Source of the DNA: Hofstenia miamia
Lineage: Eukaryota > Xenacoelomorpha > Acoela
Assembly: GCA_004352715.1 (NCBI GenBank)
Contig: SCFE01000015.1
Location: 2,085,749 to 2,149,748 of the forward strand
Length of the DNA: 64,000 bases
Reading direction: 5' to 3'
This document shows, in pieces, positions 34,190 through 47,008 of this stretch. Below the pieces are notes generated by a model. It did not search any database, was not told the origin of the DNA, and worked only from the letters and a program-made list of their open reading frames with translations. The translations under genes and the position numbers were made by a program. Position 1 is the first letter of the stretch, and every line of letters begins with the position of its first letter.

Positions 34190-34559
34190 CCCCCCGGACC
34201 CCCCCCTGGGACCCCCATTTTGACCCCCCTAAAACCTTCCCAGGGTGATAGGGAGTCACCATGCAAAGTTTGGTGACAATCCGCCCAGTAGTTTAGGCGT
34301 GCATAGCGCACATACAGACGACAATTCAATTTTATAGTTATAGATAACAGACTTTTAGAATGGAAATAATGAAGTTGCCTTTAGAAACAATGCGAAAGTT
34401 TGGTGATAAAAGCATTACAAATTGAAAGAGTATTTGTATAACTATTTGCAAAATATAGTAATTCAACGGCTTTAGGTGTTTCTGTTGAAAGGCGTGATCA
34501 CATGTCGTTGATTGTCAGTCCACATGACGTACTGATTGCGCCCTTGATGCTTGAGCAAT

Positions 34560-36520
34560 AAACTTTGACAGCATAGGCGTTACGACATGAACTGATAAAT
34601 TCAAAAGAATCCGTAACAAGACTGCAAGGATTATCAAAGCAAGGAAGCAGAAATATTACAACTGACAAACTTAATTCGATTAAGAGCACTAATCCAAGAA
34701 AATGGTGGAACACCTTAAAAAATGCCTCAGGTTGTCTTAATTCTGGTAATAACAGTCTTTCTTTGGGCAAGGCGCTACAAAAGTACAATCCCGAGGAACT
34801 TGGCAATTTCATCAATCAGCAACTAACATCTATTAGATCCAACTATCCCAAATTAAATGAAAGTGACCGAATTCCCTTCAGGCAAGATGACGTACCTATC
34901 CAAGTTGAAGAACTTGAAGTTTACCAATACCTTAGCAATCTCAAATGCAATAAATCTAGCGGACCTAACAGTAACGGTACAACGCTCCCAAACTGGATTT
35001 TTAAAAATTTTGCTCACGAGTTAGCCTATCCAGTATCACAATTAATTAACATATCTTTCAGAGTTGCAAACTGCTCGCCTTTTACTTCTGCAAATGTCAT
35101 CTATATCGAAAAGAAAAAGCCCGTAGTTGATCCGATTACTGATATTCGACCCATTCCCATTACTAATTCAATTTCCAAAATAATGGAAGATATTATATTA
35201 AATAAAGAATTGATTTCTAAAATTACCCTATCTCTCTATCCGAAACAGTATGGTGCAGTACTTGGTCGCTCGACGGTTATGGCCTTACTTGATCTTACAC
35301 ATCAATTATTACACTAGCTAGATAATGAGGGTACCTTTTCTAGGGTCCTCTTATTCCACTTCTCAAAGGCTTTCGATATGATCAGCCACCCTTTGCTTAA
35401 ACAACGACTTTTGGATATTGACTTCAATACATTAAATTGGATTATCTCCTTTCTAACTGCCCGGAAACAGAGAGTAATCATTCCCAATGTCGTCTCCGAG
35501 TGGAACATCATCAATGCAGGAGTCCCTCAAGGGACAAAATTGGGACCATACCTATTTATTCTATTCGCTGATATCCTTCTTAGATCACACTGTAAGCGGC
35601 TGAAGTACGTTGATGATACAACGGCGTGGGAAACGATACGCAGAGACAGCACTGGATCTGCAGCTGATATATTATCCGAAGTCTCGATGTGGTGCCTGCA
35701 AAACGACATGAAACTGAACCCCAAAAAATGCAAGAAACTTATTGTATCTTTTCTCCATGGTCATTCATTGTCAAACAATCTTATGCTAGGTGACTATATT
35801 ATCGAACGTATTAATGCCGTCAAACTGCTAGGCGTTGAACTTCAATCAAATTTGAAGTGGAACTGCAATACCAACTACATTATAAAGAAAGCTTCCAAAA
35901 NNNNNNNNNNNNAGACAGCACTGGATCTGCAGCTGATATATTATCCGAAGTCTCGATGTGGTGCCTGCAAAACGACATGAAACTGAACCCCAAAAAATGC
36001 AAGAAACTTATTGTATCTTTTCTCCATGGTCATTCATTGTCAAACAATCTTATGCTAGGTGACTATATTATCGAACGTATTAATGCCGTCAAACTGCTAG
36101 GCGTTGAACTTCAATCAAATTTGAAGTGGAACTGCAATACCAACTACATTATAAAGAAAGCTTCCAAAAGACTACATTTTTACGTTTGAGCATTCATAAC
36201 GGACTCTCACCTCGTGATTCATTTACTTTATTCGCCTCTACTATCCGGCCGATTCTCGAGTACTGCGCCCCATTGTGGCATCATCAGCTTACAAGTAAGC
36301 AATCGTTCAATATAGAAAATGTGCAGAAACGAGCTTTTCGAATTATGTTATCACATCTCAAGTACGATGATGCACTGGCATACTTTGGTGCAGATTCCTT
36401 ATACAACCGTCGTGAATCTATCTGTGATAAATTATGGCTTAGTATACAATCACCTACTCATCCACTTTACCATCTCCTACCTGATACACGCCCGACTTTG
36501 CCATTCCTATGTACATAACG
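34560..36520 (+). pseudogene. CR1/Rex-type LINE reverse transcriptase, nearly complete RT
   Basis: The linker before RT begins near 34600 (NPRKWWNTLKNASG at about 34700). The frame at 34763-35317 continues past one in-frame TAG to 35900. Motifs in order are KCNKSSGPNS, VIYIEKKKP, DIRPIPITNSISKI, HFSKAFDMISHPLL, NAGVPQGTKLGPYLF, LKYVDDTTAW (catalytic YVDD-like block) and NPKKCKKLIVSF. AVKLLGVELQSNLKWN and YIIKKASK complete the run. After a gap and a duplicated 257 bases, a frameshift leads to FLRLSIHNGLS, TIRPILEYCAPLWHHQLT and VQKRAFRIML. The endonuclease domain is absent (5' truncation). The protein would reverse-transcribe element RNA; this copy has a stop, a shift and a join artefact. Confidence 0.88.
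35644..36169 (+). repeat. 257-bp identical duplication across a 12-N gap
   Basis: 35644-35900 and 35913-36169 are identical by eye and sit directly on either side of 12 Ns (35901-35912). Within the LINE this would duplicate part of the palm and thumb of RT. The layout is that of two overlapping contigs joined without merging. Confidence 0.92.
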
Positions 36521-36720
36521 TTCTTACGACACCTTCTGTCAAACGAAAAGGCTGGCTAACTCTTTCATATACGCTCAAGCAAACAAGGCATAAAATCACT
36601 CACGAATGTAGCATTGTAAATATTTTAATCGATTAATAGTGGTTGGATTATTTGCTGCCATTTGACCTTTGGTCACAGGCAGTTAATTAGAATATATCAT
36701 CTATCTATCATTTGTGATAT
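36521..36720 (+). mobile_element. LINE 3' untranslated region and tail
   Basis: Follows the RT C-terminus; ends near ATCATCTATCTATCATTTG (about 36700), a short simple tail comparable to those of CR1-related LINEs. The exact end is uncertain. Confidence 0.5.
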
Positions 36721-37339
36721 TTATTTAATTTTCATCTATGAATATAACAATCTTTTATTGTATGAAAGCAATGCATTCGCAAAGTAATTTTATTTCAAGT
36801 GTTAAAAATGAAGTCAGAAATAGAATGTAAATTGTCTTTGAATTTACCTACTCATCTGCCAATAGCAAAATATTTCAATCTTTCTGCTGCAGTTTTGTAT
36901 CATGACATGTACTTGACTACAGTTTTAGTAGAACTTGAAATACACTAGGAAGTTAACAAGACCCATCTAAGCGAAATGTTTTTTCAAGGGCTTATAATTC
37001 AAACACTCTGAATTTTACTTTTCTGTAAAGACGTTAGACACTTAGCTGAATTTAACCATGAAAATTCAGTATATTCATTTCAAATAGAAAAACTTATTCA
37101 GCATACTTGATTGAATAAGTTTTTAAAAATCAGTACCATGTGATGTCTTAAAAAATCAAAAGAAAATAAATTATTGGCTGACGTCATTCCGTATGTAAAA
37201 ATGAAATTTCGAGAGGATTTTATTGAAACTTATTTTACTCAAAAAATATAAAGTTTTAACAGCCAGTACACACTTTAAATAACTTTTATAGACCTTATAA
37301 TTGTATATTTTGAAAAATTAGGAAAATTAAAACTTCGTG

Positions 37340-37646
37340 AAATTGCTCCATTCAACGCATTTGTTTCATCGAATGCGCAACAAAACCATTCTTGCATTCT
37401 TCACCTGCGGTAAACTTTCAAATGTGCACAGACGAAAAAATCTTCATCGGTGTGAATCGCTTCTTCTGCAGTTCTGTAGTAAATCATTTCAGTTTCGCCA
37501 TTCGAAATATTTGTCCATTACAGTCCCAAAAACGTTGCCATAATCATTCAAAAGCACGGTGCATCATCTTGGAATTTACATTCCCACTGTTTTGACTGTT
37601 CATTCGTTTCTGGATTATATTATGGTACAAATCACTGTCAAATAGA
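37340..37646 (-). pseudogene. Mariner-type transposase, central part, split by a hAT insertion
   Basis: Minus-strand translation just inside the hAT boundary gives IHPETNEQSKQWECK, resembling the mariner YTPETKQQS.W block that follows the first catalytic Asp. A shifted frame then gives MATFFWDCNGQIF, resembling the VFWDCDG block. The remainder to 37340 is decayed. The N-terminal part of the same gene lies beyond the hAT element at 39130-39440. Confidence 0.6.
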
Positions 37647-39110
37647 CAGTACCGGCCTTAGGGGGGGGGCGAATGCCATGGCCCCCGCACTAAAAAATAT
37701 CTGTTAAAAATGTATTAGTAAATGAGAACTTTTAATAATTTAAAAATTAGAGTATATAATAGTCACACTATAATTTACTACCATCAGACATTTAAGAACA
37801 AAATTTGTGTTTTCATGAGAGCGATCTAAAAATCTTCATGATATTTTATTGGTTTATGTTATTGATAGTGAGCGATATTGCAAGAAATTTTGATTTTCCA
37901 AATTAATAGACAAGTTTAATCAAAAGAGCGAGAAAAATATATATGTAAATGAATTTTATTGTTAATTGCAATATAGGTGTTTTTATATTTGTTTAACCCT
38001 ACTGCGCTTTTAATAATTTCAGTTGTTTAGGTAATACAGTATTGCATTGCATTACTTAGATACAACTGCACCCATAAAACGGTTCCACAACAAATAAATG
38101 TGGGTCTGAAACGTAGATCATGATGACATGGAGTTTGTTATTACTAAGGCGAACAAAGGTGAAAAAGTCAAAATTGAAATAAACATCAATTTTGTCTAAA
38201 TAGTTAGAAATTTAATCGTTTGAATGCATATGCGTACATATTTTGAAAATTGTAATGTCAAAATTTTACAACATTCGGAACGATTTTTATAAAAAGCTCT
38301 TTAAACCATAAAATTAATACAAATAATTAACAACATTTTTAATAGCAAATGATTTCATAAAATTAATGAGTTTTGCACTTAAATTGTAAACAAAAGTTTA
38401 AGAGGAAACCTCTACATATAAGCCTAGATCCTTATTTCCAATTCGTTTAGGTTTTAAAAATATAAATTTCTTGGTTACAACTACATGGGAAAATATCACT
38501 GTACGTATTTTAACTTTTAAAATAGAGATTACTTAGAGTAAGCATTTAATTAATATTTTAACATTTTACTAGTGTTTTAAAAATCACACTACTAAGGGTA
38601 TCATTGCTGAAAGAGCAAGAACTGCTATCAATGTGGCAATAATGCAAAAGTTAGTGGTTTGAGTCTAAATCAACCTCAATTTTGGATGCTTTGTCGAAAA
38701 TTTAAAATTATATATTACATGTCTTAATAAACAATCGGTGCAATCAGTTCATTAAATCTTACAGAATATGTATTGCTGAAAATAGCAAGTGCTCTCCATG
38801 AAAAGGTTCTTTTCAATGTTAAAAGGCATTCTTAAGAAAATAAAAATTCTAATGACGATGTAGAGCTCAATATTGGTGCTCCTTACTACCTTGTGATTAT
38901 GTTTAGTATAGAATACACGAATTTTACAAAAGCTAAAAATATTTTAGGTCAATTTTTTAGTTAAAAATTACATTTTTAAGTAAAAAAGTCAAATTTTTGG
39001 GTCAAAATTTCAAATTTTTTAGACAAAAAAATCGCGCTAGTTATTAATTTACTATTTCACTCAAATGTCGTATTTTGCCCCAGGCCACGCGCAGGCTACG
39101 GCCAGCCCTG
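37647..39110. mobile_element. hAT element with 8-bp target duplication, degraded
   Basis: Left end CAGTACCGGCCTTAGG; right end, read inward, CAGGGCTGGCCGTAG. The flanking octamers are CAAATAGA (37639-37646) and CAAATAGG (39111-39118), an 8-bp duplication with one mismatch, as expected for hAT transposition. No transposase frame survives in the 1464 bp. Internal sequence is A+T-rich, with runs like CAAATTTTT near 38950-39030. Confidence 0.82.
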
Positions 39111-39118
39111 CAAATAGG

Positions 39119-39440
39119 CTTTCCAACGTGTTGTAGTGTCATGAGAAACACTTGATTTCACCGTATTTCGTCGTGAAGAGAGTGATTAATGCGTTCACAG
39201 ACGATGCCAACATTCTCAGCCATGTTTAAAGTGGTTGCTTGTCAATCCTCAACTATGGCTTGAACTGCTGCTTTGAAGTGAGCAGAAAGTGCCATTTCTA
39301 CGCTGTAAGCCGTTAGCCTTGATAGTGCTTGGACTAAGAACCTATTAAGAACTCATTGTGAATTTAGCTACAACTCAAGTCTTTGTTCAAGGGTAAGACG
39401 ATAATAATCCTTTGGTTGTTCACCGCATTTCACATGTTGG
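39119..39440 (-). pseudogene. Mariner-type transposase, N-terminal HTH part, split by a hAT insertion
   Basis: Minus-strand translation gives NYFQHVKCGEQPKDYY (about 39440-39390) and then HFKAAVQAIVED, NMAENVGIVCERINHSLHDEI (about 39280-39170). This fits the helix-turn-helix region of mariner transposases (a V..LV..D...T...IAEEVGIS pattern). The reading runs into the hAT target site at 39118 and resumes with mariner motifs at 37646. Several stops are present. Confidence 0.55.
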
Positions 39441-39572
39441 AAATAATTTTGTGTCCCTATGGCTACTATATATGCTAGAATTTAGAGTCACAAATATTAA
39501 CAAGTATTAACATTACACTGGACTAACAGCTCAGAAATTAAATTACACATAGAATGGGGAACACTTGTATCA

Positions 39573-39609
<37 letters not shown>

Positions 39610-42600
39610 TTTGCAATCCTTTTATTTGATTAAAAATTTTTGAAATCAATCTCAAAGTTAGCCTGGGAAAATATTTAATATAATGTGTATAATTAAGACA
39701 ATATTTCTTTGTAAAAACAAAATTTTGTTTGAACTGCCAATAGAGTTCTACATTGTCTAACCAGAAGCCACTTCTTGGTAAATACTCATCTTTGTGAGGC
39801 TTAACATGGATTTCCCCAACTCTCTGTAAAGTTATCTAAGACTACTTCAGAAATGCTTCCCCATTTCTAAAATTAAATTTATTTTATCAAGAAATTTATT
39901 TCCTTTTCCAGACTATGTGACCATTGTATTATGTACAATTTTGTAATTGTGGATGAAATATTAATTGGAATGGTTTGATTGACCAACTGGAAACAGGCAG
40001 TGTTTGTGCAAAAATTATTTTTGACGAAATTGAAATATAAAAATAAATAGAGTAAAAATTAAAAAATGCATAAATAATACGATAATATATTTAAAGCAAA
40101 CAGAAATTTGTTGTCTTTATGAGACAGCAGCTGGTTTCGAAATCATCGCTTTCTTTTTAACTAGAACTTTGATTTGAAAAATAAATAATTCACGCCTCTA
40201 TCATTTCAATTGGTGTGGAATGATTTCTAATAGGAATAAAGGTCAACTATTTTGTAAAATAATATCGTTTCCTAAGTCTTGCAAGATTTGTTAAATAAAA
40301 TTCTAGATCGTTTTATTTTGGAAAAAATAAGCATTTTCCATTTAATGTTTAGACGTTCTTACATTGCTTAGAAATGATTTAAAAACGTTTTGCACTCCAT
40401 ATTTAACAAATTTAATGATTATTCAATTTAGAGCTGAATTTGTTTATGTCGTGAGTTTACAGAGAAACTGGGAAGTAAGACTGCACTGCAGTAAAGTAAA
40501 TAGATTTGCTCAATAAAAATACACAAGCCAATGTGTGCAGAAACCCGCGGTGATTGACAGGGCAGAAGACAAAATATAATAACAAAACTTCTTTCACCTT
40601 AATAGATTAAATGAGGCCTCTGGAGGATAGAAGGTGGAATAGTGGTTTCCAAGGAATTGGTTTCTCACTTTGTCACCTAATTAAAGCAACGCTAATCACG
40701 CAATGCTCAATTTTCATTCACTCAATGAAAATGACATCCGTCATATACACTTAACCTTGCAAGATGGGTTAGTTTTGAGTATAAATTTGTAAGGAAATGT
40801 TTTTAATACAGCATCGCCCTTGTCAACGTTACTAAATTAAAAATTTAAGCAACTGCGTAATTGAATTAATGCCCATACAACAGTCGGCATTGAAAATAAC
40901 AACAAGTAAGCGGATTTGAAAACAATGGCAACTAATAGAAATAAACGGTCATAACTAATTGAATAGCCAGCGGTGTTCTGCTAAAAAGAAAACTTATTAC
41001 GACAGATAAAAACTCAACATGGCTTCTTCAAAGTTACTTCCGTTAACATTGAAGATGCACAAAGCTACCAAACGATTTCAACCGTGAATTAGGGATTTAA
41101 ATTTATTTGTTACATGTTACAATGTCAAAAAATTTGCATATTCAGTACTTCTATGTTTATTACTTTTACTATTTATATGAATTTGTTATTTAATAGCACG
41201 GAATAATGAGAACATGCTACCTTATCCTACGTTGTAACATGATATAAAAATCAAAACAATGGGTTACCTAGCCTAACCCAAACCCTAACTGCTAAGCATA
41301 TTACTAGAAGCCACTTGAAAACAGGTTGGCTCCACGTGCTACTAGCTCCTAAATACTATATTCAGTATAGTAGCTTGGTAATTATGTACAAATATATCAA
41401 TAAAATAATTCGATTTATATTTGTACAAAGAGAATGGATGCGGCCACCACCAAACCATGTTCATAGACATCTAAATATTGAAAAGTTTCACAAATACATG
41501 AAGGTATTTAATTGAACAGTAAATACCAATCTTTGGGTAATAGACATAGTTACAAACGAATATTTAGAGAACTGGAATTAAGTTTTTTCTGATGATATAT
41601 AAATAGATTTGTTTTTATATGTTAATCGGATTAATTATTTCCGATAATTATGGTTCTATTGAAGATATAAAGCAGAGTTTAAGTTACTGTTCGAAGCGGT
41701 TTATGCTACTAAGCTGATGCTTTGAGAAAGAAAAGTTACTATGGGGTGAAAAATATTTCTATGGTTCAAAAATAAAAATATGTGAGGGCTTTCTGTACAC
41801 ATGCCAACAATTTTAGGTTATTTTTTAACTAGCACTAATTGTAACAGTTAACGCATGAAATTGCAATAAAATATCACCAATCCATATTATTAGCAATCCT
41901 TTGTCTTTTACGTTTTATCTGAAACGCTGCTAAATTACAAGTATCATAGAAAAAATGTCAAGTTTTAACATAGCAACCTCTTATTCTCTCATTCACATAA
42001 GTGACGTTTGCAAATTTATGCACTATCCATAAGTGAATGCACATTTAACTCCATTATTTTGATTCATTTGGGCCTAGTGTAAAACACAAGGATAAATTGA
42101 AAGCAGCCCCAACGACAATGGTTAACAAGGAATATATTTTTAGGCTGATGTAAATCTAAGCCTCCTCTATTATCACCAACTTAGAAATACTTTCGCAAAC
42201 ATTTGAAAACGAATTTTTTACAGATATCGCAGATGCTCTGTTGATGCATTGCAATTTATTTCATAATATTGCTTTGGTGCTTGTAAAAAAGTTATAATTT
42301 TGTTTTCATTTATTTCTCAGTAGACAAAAAAATATTTAAATAGTTTATACTCAACAAAGAAATTATTCTATTTTTGCATATTTTTTTCCACAAGACTGAA
42401 CTTTCGTTCGGTTTGTATTTGATAATTAATTTGGTTTATTGTTAGCCCTGAGCTCATGCATTATTTTATGTCTGTAAAAAGTACATTTATTAAACTGAAA
42501 ATAGAAATATGAAATTATTTTTTGTTTTTAGTAAAGTTTACATTCATTCAAGAAACAATCAAGACGAATTTCACCTTAAACACTTCAAAGTGAATTTTAT

Positions 42601-42789
42601 TCTGTAAAGCATTTACAGCAATAAAATAGCAAGAATATGGGCGTTGAAATTTGTAACTTTTTTTTATGTTATTAATGAGCGACGTATAACTGAAAAATCT
42701 TCATTTATCCAGTTTTTTAATAGTTGATGAGATAAATGCTTTTATAAGAATTTTTAGGCTAAGAACTAAATTCAAATTAAAATGTATGC

Positions 42790-42826
<37 letters not shown>

Positions 42827-43666
42827 TTTGAAGTTACCATACCATTTCAATCTTTTATAAAGTTTGACTCATTTAGAGAATTTTTCATTAATATATTAGA
42901 ACATTTTAACATTGTTTGAAAACACATCGAATTTCTTACAGATTTTTTCAAATTTGGCACATTAGTTTAAAAATTCAAACATGAACAGGTTTTGAAATGA
43001 AATCCGTCGAAATTTTGTGTTTATTTCTTCTTGCTAAGATGTGCAGTTTTTGGGTACGTTTTGGAAAACACACTTGTCAAAATGACTAATGACAACATGA
43101 TTCACAACAACATCTTTGCTAATTTCTGAAAGTGTGATCCTCCCTCTGGAAATACAATGAAATGATAGCTGGTTCCATGCTATTCATTTCACTTCAAAGA
43201 ATGGTGCATGGACTACCATTGGAAAGATATCATTTTTTATGGCTTGAACACTTGCATAAGTGCTGAAGTAAGATTCTTACAAGAGGACATCAAATGTATT
43301 TCACAACTTAAAATATGTTTACTATATTGAGTGTTTCACTTCATCAGTAATTACGGATTAGTTTTCTAAAAACTTCGCATATACTATCAATCATTTAAAG
43401 AGTTCAGTCATGCCTCTCAAGATTACCGAAGCCCTGTGTTTATATGACAATGCCAATGAAATGCTTTCCTGTGAATCACAGGAGAATTCATCCAATCATT
43501 TGCACACGCGTGTTGTTGACAGGCGTCAATGGCACTCAATCTCACTGTCTGAATCCTTGAGATGCTTACCACTTTTACCGCGGAGCTACAATTATTACCT
43601 TGTTATACAAACAGAACTCGCATTAAATTTGCTTTTCACTTGTAAAAATCATTCTTGTATTTGGTC
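39441..43666. other. Long A+T-rich stretch with two (TA)n runs
   Basis: (TA)n at 39580-39605 and 42791-42823. The frame at 41315-41515 (+) is unrecognised. The frame at 43410-43745 (+) is unrecognised and runs into the MITE starting at 43670. No other structure found. Confidence 0.5.
42791..42823. repeat. (TA)n microsatellite
   Basis: Pure TA run. Confidence 0.95.
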
Positions 43667-43669
43667 TAA

Positions 43670-43952
43670 GGCTGTGTTCCCACTATCGACTTTTATCATC
43701 TGTCAAGAAATCTTTGTTTTTCTCTTACTGTCAATCAAAATATAATTGGAGTTGGGCAATCGTTCCAACTATCGATTTTTTATCAGATGAAAATTTGTCA
43801 TTTGAAAAACATCTATATTGGAAACACTCTTCCAACTCCGGATTTTCTGATAAGAAATCAAATGATAAAACATCACATCAGTCAATGTGGACAAAAATAA
43901 TTGTATTTTCGACTAAAATCTGCTGATAAAAGCCGATAGTGGGAACACACCT
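43670..43952. mobile_element. MITE with TIRs and TAA target (PIF/Harbinger-like)
   Basis: Left end GGCTGTGTTCCCACTATCG; right end, read inward, AGGTGTGTTCCCACTATCG. The similarity continues through CTTTTATCA. TAA precedes the left end (43667-43669) and follows the right end (43953-43955), fitting the 3-bp TAA/TTA target of PIF/Harbinger elements. The TATCGA...TTTTATCA...TGAAA unit recurs inside the element (43769 onward), so it has subterminal repeats. 283 bp, non-coding. Confidence 0.75.
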
Positions 43953-44161
43953 TAACTCAAAATTGATGATTTGTTTGAAGTGTTATCATGTTTTCACCTT
44001 AATACAATCCGGCTCTGCAACTGCTCTTTCAGCGAACTTCTTTCATATCCACTTTAACTGTTTTTTGATTTTGGTCGCATATTATTTGCATTAATTGTTC
44101 CAAAAACGAATGATTAGACTATCAAAGAAGTGCGAGCGAAACCCTTGATTGCACCTTGGAC

Positions 44162-44461
44162 CATGGTTGGCATGTTTCTTGCAATCGGCCAAAACATGCT
44201 TCAAACATTGTTTAAAATAAATGCAATTTTTTAAATAGTTTTTTCACATTTGCAGCATAAGAACTTTATGGAAAATTTGGAAAATAGTTTCATCCATTCA
44301 AATCCAATTTTCTAGCCCAAAATCCTTAAAACTTGCGTTTTGTTTACTTACATGCAACGAAAAATAAATGTTGATAAGTTTATCATAACTCAATGTTTGC
44401 CACTATATGTATTTTCAGTAAAATGTTTTTTTGTAAAAAATGCACTTGTTTGACAACCCTG
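44162..44461. mobile_element. hAT-type MITE, copy A
   Basis: Shares AGAACTTTATGGAAA, TTTGGAAAAT, AAATGTTGATA and the terminal CAACCCTG with copy B at 46671, in the same order. Ends are CATGGTTGGCATG (left) and, read inward, CAGGGTTGTCAAAC (right). Flanking octamers CCTTGGAC and CATTGAGC agree at only five of eight positions, so the target duplication has decayed. Confidence 0.72.
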
Positions 44462-44469
44462 CATTGAGC

Positions 44470-46662
44470 TTTACATGCATTTACCATATTTTCTCCGCTT
44501 AATTTTAGTATTTAATAGGTAAGTTTTGTACTTTTCATGGTGTCTTCTTTAAATGTGGTCCTCTACAGTTGATTAAACAATTTGCTTTTGAAATGCTATT
44601 CATTTTTAACTTGTCATCCTGTAAATGTCGAGTGTCTATAATTTTATGTTTTTTATCTCTTCTATGGATCTTTTATGCTCTATTTGAAAATACTGGGTGG
44701 AATATAATGATAGGACACACTTTAAATGCTGCTTTCATCTGATTAGCAAAACGACACAGAGGACTACTAAGTTTATTTATGACACAAAATAATACACAGA
44801 TTTTACCATAAGTCAGATAAACTCTTTTAGATACTGACACAGTGATATCCAAGATCTGAATACTACATCTCTGAGATGCTCACTATCACGACTAAGACAT
44901 ATAAAAAAGTTCTCATACCTCGTAAAGTGCGGTTTAACATTCTAACGGGAATATCTGTAATCTCTCAATGGATGCTTTGATTAATGAACCTCGACTACAT
45001 ATGCAATTTCCTTTGGAGCCTATTATATTATGCGGGTCACTAAAATCCATATCTGAAGGTAATAAAACTTGATGTAATATTCAGATCTTAGGCAACGCGT
45101 TAAAGTCCTGTGTATAAGTTATTTAATAAATTTAGTAGTCTATGTTGCTGATGTAACCTGAGAAAATAAGATTTAAAATGTGCTTCATCATTATGGTCCA
45201 CCCTGTTTGGCCATGACATGACTATTAAGCACATTTAAAAGAGGTACACGTATATTAATCATAAACTGGGAAATGGTACTTACGACTTTGTTTAAATTGT
45301 TTTAAATTTCTATTCCCTTGGAAGTTAATCATATATAAACATTGAAAAGTAAGATTCTCTAATATTTGGTAACATGCAGGTACATGAATCTATTACCTGA
45401 TTCGCGAATCGAATCTATGGCTTTTGTTACACACGCACGTGTTTTTACGTGGAATGCCCCCACCCCGTCAGGTTTTCAATATATATTTTGATTGGTCACT
45501 CACTTGATCACGACTAAAATGTCCTTGAGCAAATCCTGATTACAATCCTGTTTACGAAGAGGTGGAATGCTAACACTCACACTGCCCTTTACATATAAAC
45601 GTAGACGCTCGAGTAGAGTGCTGTATGCTACCGCATACTGTTCTTAGCAGTTTTAAAAATCGTCATTGACCATACCGTTTCGAAAGATTACCTTAATTCA
45701 CGCCGCGAGTAATTGATTCAAATATTTTACAGCGTGATTATTTTTTATTTAATGTTATTTGTAGCAACGGATATAGAGGAATAGAGTACTTGACTGCTTT
45801 TCAGCGCAGTTAATGAATTCAATTGTATCACAGTAGTTTTAAGATATTATTCCTTTCTTCGTGTTTCACCGAAACCTGGCCTGATGTAATCCTGCACATT
45901 TAATAAATGGAAGTTTCTATAATTGCTTAAACAGATTTTATAATGTTTCCTTCAAATACCTTTGACAATTCATTGAAAATCAAATGCGTTGCTAAAGTTT
46001 TTTTTAACAAAATCTAGGGTAACTATCTTAAGTGTTAGGAAGCATTCTAAACTTAACCTAGCAGAACATTTGACAATTAATTCTGCCTTTATAGATTCGC
46101 TTGCTTTATATGACGCTTTGTCACTATTAATGCAAAGCATTGTAAGCGAAATCTATTAGCGCCCTTTTATTCAATTGACCTTATTGTTATCAAGAACAAT
46201 TGTTCGAAAGATTTTGTGATTTAAATAAAGGTGGGACTTTAGCAACAAGACGTGGAATGGTACCCATTATATAAATTAAATCACTCAATTAGAGCATATA
46301 TCGGATATGTAAAAATCGATAGTCACAGACTATTGCCTTTAAAAAGGAGGAAAAACATGCATGAACAATTTCCAATCAGAAGCGCAGAAATTCAACAAAA
46401 CACTTTCCAGTTAAATTGCAATGTATTGCTTTAATATTTATTAAGTGTAAAAAGCATTCATCTGCAATCTTAATAAAGTGCTTCTTGACGCCAAATTTAG
46501 TTTTAAGCAGCTTATAGTTCCACACCAAATGACCTCTAGACAGTATCAAATTTCAAATTTTAATAAATGGAATTTCATGGCCTTTTTTGATAATTGATCT
46601 CAGTGATGAACAAAGAACTACAGTTTTGTTAGTCAATGTTTCTGAAATCTATAGATCATAAT
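44470..46662. other. A+T-rich stretch, nothing recognised
   Basis: About 2.2 kb. The frame at 46252-46434 (+) has no recognisable similarity. Confidence 0.5.
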
Positions 46663-46670
46663 ACTTCAGG

Positions 46671-47008
46671 CAGGATTGGGATGTTTTAAGCACAACCTGT
46701 TTAGAACATGTTTTTTAAATGTTTTTTGCAAAATTATTTAGAACTTTATGGAAAGTTTGGAAAATAATTCTTTGGTTTCGTGAATTCTTACTGACTAACC
46801 GAATTTCTACCGCAAAAACCATTAAACTAGCGTTTGTTTAGATCTATGCAACAAAAAAATGTTGATATGTTTATAATAATTCAATGTTTAATACTATTTT
46901 CAGTTAAGTTTCAGTTCCTTAAGGTGGACCTGTCTAAGAACAAAAAAAACATTATTTCAAAAGTTTAAAGCGTTTTTTTGCATTAAATACACTTTTTTGC
47001 CAACCCTG
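46671..47008. mobile_element. hAT-type MITE, copy B, with perfect 8-bp target duplication
   Basis: Ends CAGGATTGGGATG (left) and, read inward, CAGGGTTGGCAAAAAAG (right). The octamer ACTTCAGG occurs at 46663-46670 and again at 47009-47016, a perfect target duplication of hAT size. Non-coding, 338 bp. It is related to copy A about 2.5 kb upstream. Confidence 0.9.

Larger units (their letters stand above)
33422..34344 (-). mobile_element. Helitron, internally deleted, both termini present
   Basis: On the minus strand the element starts TCTATAACTATAAAATTG (34344 downward), preceded by A. It ends with a GC hairpin CCCGGGCAACGCCGGG, eight more bases, and CTAG (33425-33422), followed by T. These are the 5' TC, 3' hairpin and CTRR hallmarks of Helitrons, inserted between A and T without target duplication. 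A gap (34048-34189) lies inside. The remaining 780 bases include the last 79 codons of the helicase. Confidence 0.9.

Noticed and set aside
38585-38680. Possible tRNA-like or SINE head (GGTTTGAGTCT resembling a B box)
   Set aside because: No convincing A box or cloverleaf; it lies inside the hAT element's A+T-rich interior.
41270-41295. CCTAACCCAAACCCTAAC, telomere-like
   Set aside because: Too short and irregular to be an interstitial telomere repeat.
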